Shown here: positions 1 through 7,113 of the stretch, in pieces | How positions within the stretch are numbered: the first letter of the stretch is position 1 | Layout of the letters: every line of letters starts with the position of its first letter | Origin: Paracoccaceae bacterium | GTDB lineage: Bacteria; Pseudomonadota; Alphaproteobacteria; Rhodobacterales; Rhodobacteraceae | Direction of reading: 5' to 3' | Assembly (NCBI GenBank): GCA_006227805.1 | Contig: SBFT01000158.1 | Location: forward strand, 1-13,068 | Length of the DNA stretch: 13,068 bases | Position numbers and translations under genes: made by a program | Notes under the pieces: generated by a model | The model's input: only the letters and a program-made list of their open reading frames with translations | What the model was told of the DNA's origin: nothing | The model's database searches: none

Positions 1-578
1 GCACCAATGGCTATTCCGGGCCGCTGCACGGGGGGCTGGCGCGTTCGGTCGTGCCGGTGCGCTCGGTCCAGGTCGCGACCGCGCCCCTGTCCGAGAACCT
101 GCGCGGAACGATCCTGCCCGAGCGCAACCAGGTCTCGGACATGGCGCGCCTGCTTCTCTATTTCCGGGTCGATGCGCGGGGACGCTTCATCATGGGCGGG
201 CGCGGCACCTTCCGGGACACCTCGACCCGGGCCCAGATGGAGGCGCTGCGCGCCGCATCGCTGCGGGTCTTTCCGCAATTGCGCGGCGTCGAGTGGACCC
301 ATGCCTGGGGCGGCAACGTGGCCATCACACCCGATCACTTTCCGCATCTGCACGAACTGGCGCCGGGCCTTGCCGCGGGCCTGGGCTATAACGGGCGCGG
401 CGTGGCGATGGCGACGGCGATGGGGCGCGAACTGGCCAGGTGGGCGCGGGGAACCGCGCCCGCGGACCTGGATTACCCGGTGACGCCGCTCCGCCCCCTG
501 CCACTGCACGGGCTGCACCGCCTCGGCGTTTCGGCCGAAATCCTGCGGATGCGCCTTCTGGACCGCCTGGGCCTCTAG
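1..578 (+). CDS. FAD-dependent oxidoreductase, DAO family (C-terminal part only)
   Basis: Incomplete gene that enters from the left edge; the reading frame starts at base 3 and runs to TAG at 576-578, giving about 191 residues. The visible part opens with TNGYSGPLHGGLARSVVPVR, a sequence type found in the substrate/FAD domain of DAO-family flavoproteins, and carries near its end LGYNGRGVAMATAMGRELA, the C-terminal FAD-contacting glycine motif of that family. Enzymes of this group oxidise secondary or primary amines of amino acids and gamma-glutamylated polyamines to imines, passing electrons to oxygen or the respiratory chain. The N-terminal dinucleotide-binding fold lies outside the window, so the substrate class cannot be narrowed; PuuB-like (gamma-glutamylputrescine oxidase) and glycine/sarcosine oxidase-like are both possible. 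It converges with the TetR gene, and the two stop codons share four bases. Family call is firm; specificity is unknown. Confidence 0.85.
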   Translation, partial: TNGYSGPLHGGLARSVVPVRSVQVATAPLSENLRGTILPERNQVSDMARLLLYFRVDARGRFIMGGRGTFRDTSTRAQMEALRAASLRVFPQLRGVEWTHAWGGNVAITPDHFPHLHELAPGLAAGLGYNGRGVAMATAMGRELARWARGTAPADLDYPVTPLRPLPLHGLHRLGVSAEILRMRLLDRLGL

Positions 579-1210
579 CCCGCAAGGCTTGCCAGGATAT
601 CCGGGCGCAGGCGGGCCAGCGCGCGCAGCGTCGCGTCGCGTGCCGCCTTGCGTTCGGCATGGGCCGGCATCAGGTGCAGGCGCTGCCAGTAGCCATCGGT
701 CAGGGTCTCGGTCCATTCCGCGAACTGGTCGGCCTCGTGCTGTTCGTCCTCGGGCAAAAGCGCGCGCCAGATCGCGACCAGCGCCTCGTGCCGCCGCAGG
801 TCGAAATCCTCGGCCACGGCGTCGTATTGCGCCTGGAAGTGCAGCTCGCCCCAGAAGGCGAACCACAGGGGCCGCGTTTCCGGGCCGCAGGCCTCGGGCT
901 CGAAATCCGCCCGGATGACCGCCTCGAGCTGTGCCACGGGGTCCGCGCCGGCACCTTCCAGCGCCGTCATCCAGTGCCGTTCATATCCCTGGTAGAGATC
1001 GCGCAGCGTCTCGATCAGGAGGCCACCCTTCGAGTTGAAGTAGAAGACCGCCACCCCCTGCGACAGGCCTGCCTCCTCGGCCACGGTCGCCAGCGTGGTG
1101 CGCGCAAGCCCGTAGCGCAGGATGGACCGGCGCGCCGCGTCCAGAAGCTGGCGCCGCCTGCGCTCGGCGTTTTCCTTGCGTTCCTTGCGCGGCTTGGCGG
1201 TCAGACTCAC
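575..1210 (-). CDS. TetR/AcrR-family transcriptional repressor, BetI-like
   Basis: Predicted one-component repressor of 211 residues. The N-terminal helix-turn-helix lies at about residues 20-65, with TLATVAEEAGLS followed by GVAVFYFNSKGGLL, the usual TetR recognition-helix layout. The ligand domain resembles BetI, the choline-responsive repressor of glycine betaine synthesis genes: ETLRDLYQGYERHW and PLWFAFWGELHFQAQYDA sit where BetI has its equivalents. I chose GTG at 1210 because GGGAG lies eight bases upstream of it on the minus strand. A longer form beginning at GTG 1252 or ATG 1243 is open but lacks a convincing ribosome site and would add a tail unlike the family. The gene is divergent from the five-gene operon, and a palindrome lies between them, so it probably represses that operon and itself. 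The ligand is likely an amine, by analogy with BetI only. Confidence 0.87.
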   Translation of the reverse strand: MSLTAKPRKERKENAERRRRQLLDAARRSILRYGLARTTLATVAEEAGLSQGVAVFYFNSKGGLLIETLRDLYQGYERHWMTALEGAGADPVAQLEAVIRADFEPEACGPETRPLWFAFWGELHFQAQYDAVAEDFDLRRHEALVAIWRALLPEDEQHEADQFAEWTETLTDGYWQRLHLMPAHAERKAARDATLRALARLRPDILASLAG

Positions 1211-1226
1211 CCTTGCGTCTCCCGAC
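1200..1226 (-). promoter_or_regulatory. Ribosome-binding site deciding the GTG start of the TetR gene
   Basis: On the minus strand the order is CGGGAGACGCAAGG then GTG at 1210-1208. GGGAG is eight bases from the GTG. The upstream in-frame candidates at 1252 (GTG) and 1243 (ATG) have no purine-rich site at normal spacing, so this site favours the shorter protein. Confidence 0.6.
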
Positions 1227-1280
1227 AGGTGCGGATGGCGCATCCATGCCACAGGACGCCCCGGAAGTCAGGGGAAAAAG

Positions 1281-1302
1281 TTTGATTGAGCGCTCAAATA
1301 AA
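1281..1302. promoter_or_regulatory. Palindromic operator, probable BetI/TetR-type binding site
   Basis: The core TTGAGCGCTCAA at 1286-1297 is a perfect 12-base palindrome. Extending it outward, three further T/A pairs match at 1281-1283 and 1300-1302 after two mismatches, so 9 of 11 positions per arm are symmetric over 22 bases. The ATTGA-N-CG-N-TCAA pattern resembles known BetI sites of proteobacteria, as far as I recall that consensus. It sits in the divergent gap between the TetR gene and the flavoprotein operon, between candidate -35 and -10 elements, which is where a repressor site is expected. Confidence 0.7.
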
Positions 1303-1311
1303 GTTTACAAA
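1282..1311 (+). promoter_or_regulatory. Candidate sigma-70-type promoter of the five-gene operon
   Basis: TTGATT at 1282-1287 could be the -35 element, with TACAAA at 1306-1311 as -10 after an 18-base spacer. Both match the consensus only partly. The assignment is supported mainly by location: it overlaps the palindrome and lies about 45 bases before the start codon. It is the only AT-rich stretch in the gap. Confidence 0.35.
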
Positions 1312-1339
1312 AGCCGGATATCAGGGTATTTGTCATCGC

Positions 1340-1357
1340 AAGGAGTGCAGATTCTTG
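1340..1357 (+). promoter_or_regulatory. Ribosome-binding site deciding a TTG start
   Basis: AAGGAG at 1340-1345 is followed nine bases later by TTG at 1355-1357, in frame with the first flavoprotein. No in-frame ATG or GTG is better placed before the Rossmann motif. The longest open frame would begin at TTG 1286, inside the operator palindrome and without a ribosome site. Confidence 0.65.
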
Positions 1358-2992
1358 GCTCTGTCATCATCATATGACGCGATCATCGTGGGCGCCGGAC
1401 ATAACGGCCTGACCGCGGGCGCGTATCTGGCCCGGGCGGGCCGCAAGGTCCTGATCGTCGAGAAGAACGACTGGATCGGCGGCGCGGCCGTCAGCCGGTC
1501 GCTGCACCCGGGCTGGACCTATTCCAACTGCTCCTATGTCTGCTCGCTTCTGCGGCGCGAGATCGTCCGCGACCTGGACCTGCCCGCCCATGGGTTGCAG
1601 GTCATCCCCTACGAAGGCGGCGCGACCTTCACGAAGGATGGCGATTATTTCGCCTATTATTCCGACCATGACGCGCTGCGGCGCGAGATGGCGCGCCACA
1701 GCCCGCGCGATGCGGATGCCTATGCGCGCTATTCGCAGGCGGTGCTGCGTCAATGCCGCTTCATCCGTCCCTTCCTTCTGCGCGACGCACCCGACCCGGC
1801 CTCGCTGCGGCCGCGCGACCTGGGCGAGATGGCCTACCTGGTCCGCAAGGCCCATGGGCTCGGGCGCAAGGAACTGGGCGAGACGATGCGCTTCTGGACC
1901 ATGTCCATCGGCGATTTCCTCGACCAGCATTTCGAGAACGACCTGATCAAGGCGCATCTGGCGGGCTCGGGGATCATCGGCACGGGGCTCGGCGTCTATT
2001 CGCCGGGCACGGCCTATGTGCTCCTGCATCACTACATGGGCGATATCGACGGCGGCATCGGCGCCTGGGGCTTCGCGCGCGGCGGCATGGGCGCCATCTC
2101 GGCCGCGATGGGGCGCGCCTTCGAGGCCGCGGGCGGCACGATCCTGACGGGCGCCGGGCTGGACAGGTTCCTGGTCAGGGATGGCCGCGTGACCGGCGTG
2201 GCGCTGGAGGACGGACGCGAGTTCCGCGCCCCGGTCGTGGCGTCCAACATGGATGTCAAGCGCACCTTCCTGACCCATCTGGATGCCTCCGACCTGCCCG
2301 AGGATTTCCGCCGCGCGGTCGGTCGCTTCAAGATCCGCGGCTCCTCGGCCAAGCTGAACATCGCGCTGGACCGGATGCCCGAATTCCCCGCCGCACCCCC
2401 TCATGCCAGCTTCCTGCGCGGCGACATGCATGTCTCGACCAGCCTGTGGGAGCTGGAGCGCGCCTATGACGACTGGAAGGCCGGGCGCTGGTCGGACGCG
2501 CCCTACATCGACATGCTGATCCCCAGCCAGATCGACCCGACCATGGCGCCCGTGGGCGGCCACATGATGACGGTCTTCGTGCAATACGCGCCCTATGACC
2601 TCGAGGCCGACGGCGTCCGCAGCGGCGCGAACTGGACCGACGAAAAGCGCGCCGCCCTGGCCGACAAGGTCATCGGCCGGATCGAGATCGCCTGCCCCGA
2701 CATCCGCGACCGCATCCGGCATGTCGAGGTGCGCACGCCCCTCGACATCGAGCGCGAGGTCGGACTGACCGAGGGCAACATCTTCCAGGGCGAACTGACC
2801 TTCGACCAGCTGTTCTTCAACCGCCCCGTGCCGGGCTGGTCGCAATACGACAGCCCCGTGAAGGGCCTCTATCTCTGCGGGTCCTCGGCGCATCCGGGCG
2901 GCGGCGTGATGGGCGCGCCCGGGGCCAATGCCGCCCGCGCGATCCTGCGCGACACCGGCGGATCGGGCCGCATGAAAGGATATGCGGCATGA
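1355..2992 (+). CDS. PYROXD2/CrtI-like FAD-dependent oxidoreductase (first of a tandem pair)
   Basis: Flavoprotein of 545 residues from the TTG start. The N-terminal dinucleotide-binding motif IIVGAGHNGLTAG begins at residue 10, with the acidic VEK (E36) that binds the ribose of FAD. The C-terminal FAD motif GLYLCGSSAHPGGGVMGAPG begins near residue 504. Together with GLTEGNIFQGELTFDQLFF this is the pattern of the PYROXD2 branch of the phytoene-desaturase superfamily, not of true carotenoid desaturases; no carotenoid genes are nearby. The reaction is probably oxidation of a C-N or C-C bond, but no substrate can be assigned. No signal peptide or membrane segment is evident, so it is likely cytoplasmic. 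It is the first gene of the operon, its stop overlaps the next start by four bases (ATGA), and it probably responds to the divergent BetI-like repressor. Confidence 0.9.
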   Translation: MALSSSYDAIIVGAGHNGLTAGAYLARAGRKVLIVEKNDWIGGAAVSRSLHPGWTYSNCSYVCSLLRREIVRDLDLPAHGLQVIPYEGGATFTKDGDYFAYYSDHDALRREMARHSPRDADAYARYSQAVLRQCRFIRPFLLRDAPDPASLRPRDLGEMAYLVRKAHGLGRKELGETMRFWTMSIGDFLDQHFENDLIKAHLAGSGIIGTGLGVYSPGTAYVLLHHYMGDIDGGIGAWGFARGGMGAISAAMGRAFEAAGGTILTGAGLDRFLVRDGRVTGVALEDGREFRAPVVASNMDVKRTFLTHLDASDLPEDFRRAVGRFKIRGSSAKLNIALDRMPEFPAAPPHASFLRGDMHVSTSLWELERAYDDWKAGRWSDAPYIDMLIPSQIDPTMAPVGGHMMTVFVQYAPYDLEADGVRSGANWTDEKRAALADKVIGRIEIACPDIRDRIRHVEVRTPLDIEREVGLTEGNIFQGELTFDQLFFNRPVPGWSQYDSPVKGLYLCGSSAHPGGGVMGAPGANAARAILRDTGGSGRMKGYAA

Positions 2993-4533
2993 CACGGGTG
3001 ACGCATGTCGTGATCGGGGGCGGGCTGAACGGTCTGGTCGCGGCGGCCCTGCTGGCGCGCGCGGGCAAGTCCGTCTGCCTGCTGGAACAATCCCCGACCC
3101 TGGGCGGCATGGCCGCGCCCGGCCCGGACGGATCGGCGCGGATGGCGCATCTGCTCTACAATCTCAGCCCGCGCGTGGCGCGCGACCTGGGCTTTGCGGG
3201 CGGTCGCTGGCCCCTGTCGATGACCGAACTGCCCAGCGTGTCGCTGTCGCCCGAAGGGGCGCATGTCGTGGTGCGGGGGGCGAGAGCCACGCTGGCCGAC
3301 GGCACGCCCCACGCGCAGGCCGCAGCCTTCGCCACGCTCCATGGACGGCTGACCCGCTGGGGCGCCCTGTTGCGCCACCTGGCCGAGGCCGCGCCGCCCG
3401 GCGGGCTCGATGGCGGCGCGCTCTCGATGCAGGGCCTGCGGCAGATGATCCGCCTTGGCCGCGTCGGACTGGGCCTGCGCGGGATGGGCAAGCCCGAGAT
3501 GCGCGCCTTCCTGCAGGCGCTTCTGTCGAATGCGCATGACCTGATCCTGGACGAGCTTGTCGACGGCCCGCTGGCCGGTCTTCTGGCCGCGGACGCGGTG
3601 CGGGGGGCCGCCGCGGGGCCGCGCTCGCCCGGAACGGTCTTCAGCCTGATCTACCGCATGGGCCATGGCGGCGCGGCGTCGGTGCCGAAGGGCGGCATGG
3701 GGGCGTTGATCGATGCGGTGGCCGGGGTCGCCCGGGCCGCCGGCGCGCGGGTCGAGACCGGCGCGAAGGTGGCCCGCATCCTGGTCGAGGGCGACCGCGT
3801 CACCGGGGTCGAGACCGAGACGGGCGAGACGATCGGCGCGAAGGCCGTCCTCGTCAGCCCCGGCGCGCAGGTCGCCTGCGCGCTGGCCGGTCACCGGCAT
3901 TTCGACATCGAGGCCACCAACCGCCTGCGCGGCATCCGCGCCCGCGGCACCGCGGCCAAGATCAACCTGACGCTGGACGGCACGCCCGAAATCCCGGGCC
4001 TGCCCGCCGATCTTCTGGGCGCGCGGCTGGTTCTGGCACCGTCGACCGAGGCGGTGGAACTGGCCTTCAACCCCTCGAAATACCGCCGGATGTCGGACGC
4101 GCCCGTGATCGAGGCGGTGATGCCCGGCCTGACCGACGACGGCCAGCCGAAGGCGCATCTTTCGGCCATCGTGCAATACGCCCCCCATGACCTGGAAGGC
4201 GGCTGGAGCGACGCCGCGCGCGACCGGCTGCTGAAGATCACGCTGGACCGGCTGGCGCAGGTCGCCCCCGGCCTGCCCGCCCGCGTGACGGCGGCCGAGG
4301 TCATCACGCCCGACCGCATCGCCGGAGAGACCGGCGTGCCCGGCGGGCATTGGCACCATGCGGAAATGGCGCTGGACCAGCTGCTGGCGCTGCGTCCCGC
4401 CAACGGCATCGGGCGCTATGCGCTGGGGCCGAAGGGCCTGTTCCTCTGCGGCGCCTCGGCCCATCCGGGCGGCGACCTGATGGGCCTTGCCGGCCTGAAC
4501 GCGGCCCGCGCCGCGCTGGAGGCCGCGTCATGA
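2989..4533 (+). CDS. PYROXD2/CrtI-like FAD-dependent oxidoreductase (second of the pair)
   Basis: A 514-residue flavoprotein of the same family as its upstream neighbour. The Rossmann motif VVIGGGLNGLVAAALLARAG starts at residue 7 and the C-terminal FAD motif GLFLCGASAHPGGDLMGLAG starts near residue 483. The two proteins share the whole domain plan and short blocks such as VQYAPHDLE versus VQYAPYDLE, but differ widely elsewhere, so they are diverged paralogues and not a recent duplication. In this copy the terminal motif reads PGGDLMGLAG where the first reads PGGGVMGAPG, which may alter the active site. The ATG at 2989 overlaps the previous stop as ATGA and has AAAGGA eight bases upstream, so the two should be made together and could form a heterodimer or act on successive intermediates. 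The substrate is unknown. Confidence 0.9.
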   Translation: MTRVTHVVIGGGLNGLVAAALLARAGKSVCLLEQSPTLGGMAAPGPDGSARMAHLLYNLSPRVARDLGFAGGRWPLSMTELPSVSLSPEGAHVVVRGARATLADGTPHAQAAAFATLHGRLTRWGALLRHLAEAAPPGGLDGGALSMQGLRQMIRLGRVGLGLRGMGKPEMRAFLQALLSNAHDLILDELVDGPLAGLLAADAVRGAAAGPRSPGTVFSLIYRMGHGGAASVPKGGMGALIDAVAGVARAAGARVETGAKVARILVEGDRVTGVETETGETIGAKAVLVSPGAQVACALAGHRHFDIEATNRLRGIRARGTAAKINLTLDGTPEIPGLPADLLGARLVLAPSTEAVELAFNPSKYRRMSDAPVIEAVMPGLTDDGQPKAHLSAIVQYAPHDLEGGWSDAARDRLLKITLDRLAQVAPGLPARVTAAEVITPDRIAGETGVPGGHWHHAEMALDQLLALRPANGIGRYALGPKGLFLCGASAHPGGDLMGLAGLNAARAALEAAS

Positions 4534-5708
4534 GCATCACCCACGATCCCAGGCTGGCGCTGATCCCCGGCCCCGTCCATGACCGGTTGACGGCCCAGAG
4601 CCGCAAGCTCGGGTGGTATGGCTGGGCGGGCTATGCCGCGCCCTCGGTCCTCGACAGCGTCGAGTTCGAGTATTTCGCCATGCGCAACCAGGCGGCCCTG
4701 TTCGACGTCTCGCCGATGCACAAGTATCGCATCCGCGGACCGCAGGCCGACGCGATGCTGAACCGGATGATGTGCCGGGATATCGGCAAGATCCGGGAAG
4801 GCCGCGTCGGCTATACGATCTGGTGCGACGAGGAAGGCTTCCTGATCGACGACGGCACCCTGTTCCACCTTGGGGCCGATGACTGGCGGCTGTGCTGCCA
4901 GGAGCCGATGCTGGCCTGGCTGCAGGACGCCGCCTGGGGCTTCGACGTGGCGATCGAGGACGAAAGCCACGCCGTGGCGGGCCTCTCGCTGCAGGGCCCG
5001 ACCTCCTTCGCCGTGCTTGAGGCCGCGGGTCTCGGGCAGCCCGACCAGAAGCCCTTCGACCTGCGCCGGGTGGAAGACGACCTGATGATCTCGCGCACGG
5101 GGTTCACGGGCGATCTGGGCTATGAGCTCTGGACGCCCTGGGCGCAGGCCGGCGCGCTCTGGGACCGGCTCTGGGCGGCGGGCGCGCATCTGGGCCTGCG
5201 CGCCATCGGCTACGAGGCGATGAACATCGCCCGGATCGAGGCGGGCTTCGTGACCGCCGGCGTCGACTTCCAGCCGATCCACGGCACGGAACGGCTGCAC
5301 CGCGGCCTGACGCCCTTCGAGATGTCGATGGACTGGCTGGTCGATTTCGACAAGGGCCATTTCAACGGCCGCCGCGCCTTGCTGGCGAAGCGACGCAGCC
5401 CGCGCAGCCGCCTTCTGAAGGTGGACGTGGAGGGCTTCAAGCCCGCCCGCGACGCGCTGGTCTATCACAACAGGCGGCGCGAGGTCGGTCACGTGACCTC
5501 GGCCGTCTGGTCGCCCACGGCCAAGCGCAACATCGCGCTGGCCCATGTCGCGACACCTTATGCCGATCGCGTGCCCGGCAATCTCTGGGCCGAGATCTAC
5601 ACCGCGGAAGAAGGCCGTTGGGACCGCCGCATGGCGCGCCTGACACCCCTGAAGACCGCCTTCTTCCGCCCCGACCGCGCGCGCGCCACGCCGCCCGCAC
5701 GGCACTGA
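4530..5708 (+). CDS. GcvT-like aminomethyltransferase (stand-alone T-protein homologue)
   Basis: A 392-residue member of the GcvT family, close to the usual length for glycine-cleavage T-protein. It keeps the family hallmarks: FDVSPMHKYRIRGPQADAML near residues 58-77, GRVGYTIWCDEEGFLIDDG with the conserved acidic pair at 107-108, and GFTGDLGYELWTP in the middle domain. The acidic residue is required for tetrahydrofolate-dependent chemistry in T-protein. No gcvH, gcvP or lipoylated partner is nearby, so it probably takes a methyl or methylene unit from the flavoprotein product of this operon and loads it on tetrahydrofolate, as DmdA, LigM and the fused domain of dimethylglycine dehydrogenase do. 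The start at 4530 overlaps the previous stop (ATGA) with GGAGG seven bases before it. Donor substrate unknown; a DMSP demethylase role is possible but not suggested by the neighbours. Confidence 0.9.
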   Translation: MSITHDPRLALIPGPVHDRLTAQSRKLGWYGWAGYAAPSVLDSVEFEYFAMRNQAALFDVSPMHKYRIRGPQADAMLNRMMCRDIGKIREGRVGYTIWCDEEGFLIDDGTLFHLGADDWRLCCQEPMLAWLQDAAWGFDVAIEDESHAVAGLSLQGPTSFAVLEAAGLGQPDQKPFDLRRVEDDLMISRTGFTGDLGYELWTPWAQAGALWDRLWAAGAHLGLRAIGYEAMNIARIEAGFVTAGVDFQPIHGTERLHRGLTPFEMSMDWLVDFDKGHFNGRRALLAKRRSPRSRLLKVDVEGFKPARDALVYHNRRREVGHVTSAVWSPTAKRNIALAHVATPYADRVPGNLWAEIYTAEEGRWDRRMARLTPLKTAFFRPDRARATPPARH

Positions 5709-5727
5709 CCAGGAAGGAAGACCCGCC

Positions 5728-7113
5728 ATGAACAGGATAGCAAAGACGCCCCGTCCCAGCGATGCCAAGCTGACCGCCTATGACCGCGATCACCATCTGC
5801 ACCCATGGGCCGACATGGAGGGCTGGCGCAGCGACGAATACATGCGCGTCAACACCGCCGAGGGCATCCATGTCTGGGACAGCAAGGGCCGCAAGCTGAT
5901 CGACGGGCCCGGCGGCATGTGGTGCGTCCAGATCGGCTATGGCCGGGCCGAGATGGCCCAGGCCATCGCCGAGCAGGCGATGCGCATGCCCTATGCCTCG
6001 CCCTGGTCCCTGACCTCCGAGCCCGCCGCCCTGCTGGCGCGCCAGATCGCCGAACGCGCGCCGGGCGACCTGAACAACGTGCATTTCACCACCGGCGGAT
6101 CGACCGCCGTCGACACCGCGCTGCGCGCCGTGCAGTTCCTGAACAACCGTCTGGGCCGGCCGGACAAGAAGATCATCCTGGCGCGCGAGAAGGGCTATCA
6201 CGGCTCGACCTACCTGGCCTCGAGCGTGACCGGCAAGGAACGCTTCAAGACCAAGTTCGACAACGCCAGCGAGCTTGTGCATTTCCTGCCCGACGTGAAC
6301 CCCTATCACCGCCCGGCGGGCACCAGCATCGAGGCCTGGTGCGACGCCAAGGTGGCCGACATGGAAAACGCCATCGCCGAGTTGGGGGCCGGGAACATCG
6401 GCGCCTTCATCGCGGAACCGATCCTGTGTTCCGGCGGCGTGATCGTGCCGCCCGAGGGCTATCACAGGCGCACATGGGAGCTCTGCCGCAAGCACGACAT
6501 CCTCTACATCTCGGACGAGGTCGTGACCGGCTTCGGCCGCCTGGGCCACTGGTTCGCCTCGCAGGACGTCTTCGGGATCAAGCCCGACATGATCACCTGC
6601 GCCAAGGGCCTGACCTCGGGCTATCTGCCGCTCGGAGCGCTGATCATCTCGGACGAGGTGATGGAGCGCATGGCCGGGCCCGCGGGCGAGGCCGTGTTCT
6701 ACAACGGCTATACCTATTCGGGCCATCCGGTCAGTTGCGCGGCGGCCCTCAAGAACATCGAGATCATGGAGCGCGAGGACATCCTCGGCCATGTCCGGCG
6801 CGTCGCGCCCCATTTCCAGACGCGCCTGAAAAAGCTGGGCGAGACCTACGACATCGTGGGCGATGCGCGCGGCATGGGGCTTCTGGGCTGCCTCGAATGC
6901 CGCCCGGAACTGCCGAACGAGACCTACAAGGCCCACGCCCGGTTCGGCGCGCGCCTCGACGAGGTCTGCGAGGAGATGGGCCTGATGCTGCGGCCCTACG
7001 GCAACATGGCGGTCTTCTCGCCGCCGCTGATCATCACCAAGGACGAGATAGACGAAATGTTCGACATCATGGAGGCGGGGCTGGAGAGGCTGACCGCGGA
7101 ATACAATGGTTGA
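5728..7113 (+). CDS. Class III PLP-dependent aminotransferase (omega-transaminase type)
   Basis: A 461-residue enzyme of the ornithine/GABA/putrescine aminotransferase family. Visible signatures are the phosphate-binding FTTGGSTAVDTALR (about 120-133), GYHGST (157-161), the SDEVVTGFGRLG block with D263 for the pyridine nitrogen, and ITCAKGLTSGYLPLGA with K293 as the Schiff-base lysine. It moves an amino group from a primary amine or omega-amino acid to a keto acid, commonly pyruvate. The N-terminal block HPWADMEGW resembles the putrescine/taurine/beta-alanine transaminase group, but these cannot be separated by eye. AAGGAAG lies seven bases before the ATG, and only 19 bases separate it from the T-protein gene, so it belongs to the same transcript. 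In the operon it would deaminate the product left after the one-carbon unit is removed. Family certain, substrate not. Confidence 0.92.
   Translation: MNRIAKTPRPSDAKLTAYDRDHHLHPWADMEGWRSDEYMRVNTAEGIHVWDSKGRKLIDGPGGMWCVQIGYGRAEMAQAIAEQAMRMPYASPWSLTSEPAALLARQIAERAPGDLNNVHFTTGGSTAVDTALRAVQFLNNRLGRPDKKIILAREKGYHGSTYLASSVTGKERFKTKFDNASELVHFLPDVNPYHRPAGTSIEAWCDAKVADMENAIAELGAGNIGAFIAEPILCSGGVIVPPEGYHRRTWELCRKHDILYISDEVVTGFGRLGHWFASQDVFGIKPDMITCAKGLTSGYLPLGALIISDEVMERMAGPAGEAVFYNGYTYSGHPVSCAAALKNIEIMEREDILGHVRRVAPHFQTRLKKLGETYDIVGDARGMGLLGCLECRPELPNETYKAHARFGARLDEVCEEMGLMLRPYGNMAVFSPPLIITKDEIDEMFDIMEAGLERLTAEYNG

Noticed and set aside
440..1285. Plus-strand 281-codon frame over the TetR gene
   Set aside because: It is the complement of a clear TetR protein and has no domain of its own.
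1370..2995. Long minus-strand frame opposite the first flavoprotein (and similar ones at 2869-4464, 4416-5768, 5437-7278 and 11939-13009)
   Set aside because: Mirror frames of GC-rich genes with no motifs, no ribosome sites and biased composition; each is opposite a well-supported gene.
1355..4533. Carotenoid biosynthesis (CrtI phytoene desaturases)
   Set aside because: The flavoproteins belong to the same superfamily, but their C-terminal motifs are PYROXD2-like and no crtB, crtE or other carotenoid gene is present; the neighbours are amine and one-carbon enzymes.
4530..5708. Glycine cleavage gcvT proper, or DMSP demethylase dmdA
   Set aside because: No gcvH/gcvP for the former and no DMSP-related neighbours for the latter. 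Family-level naming is safer; DmdA is not strictly excluded without an alignment.
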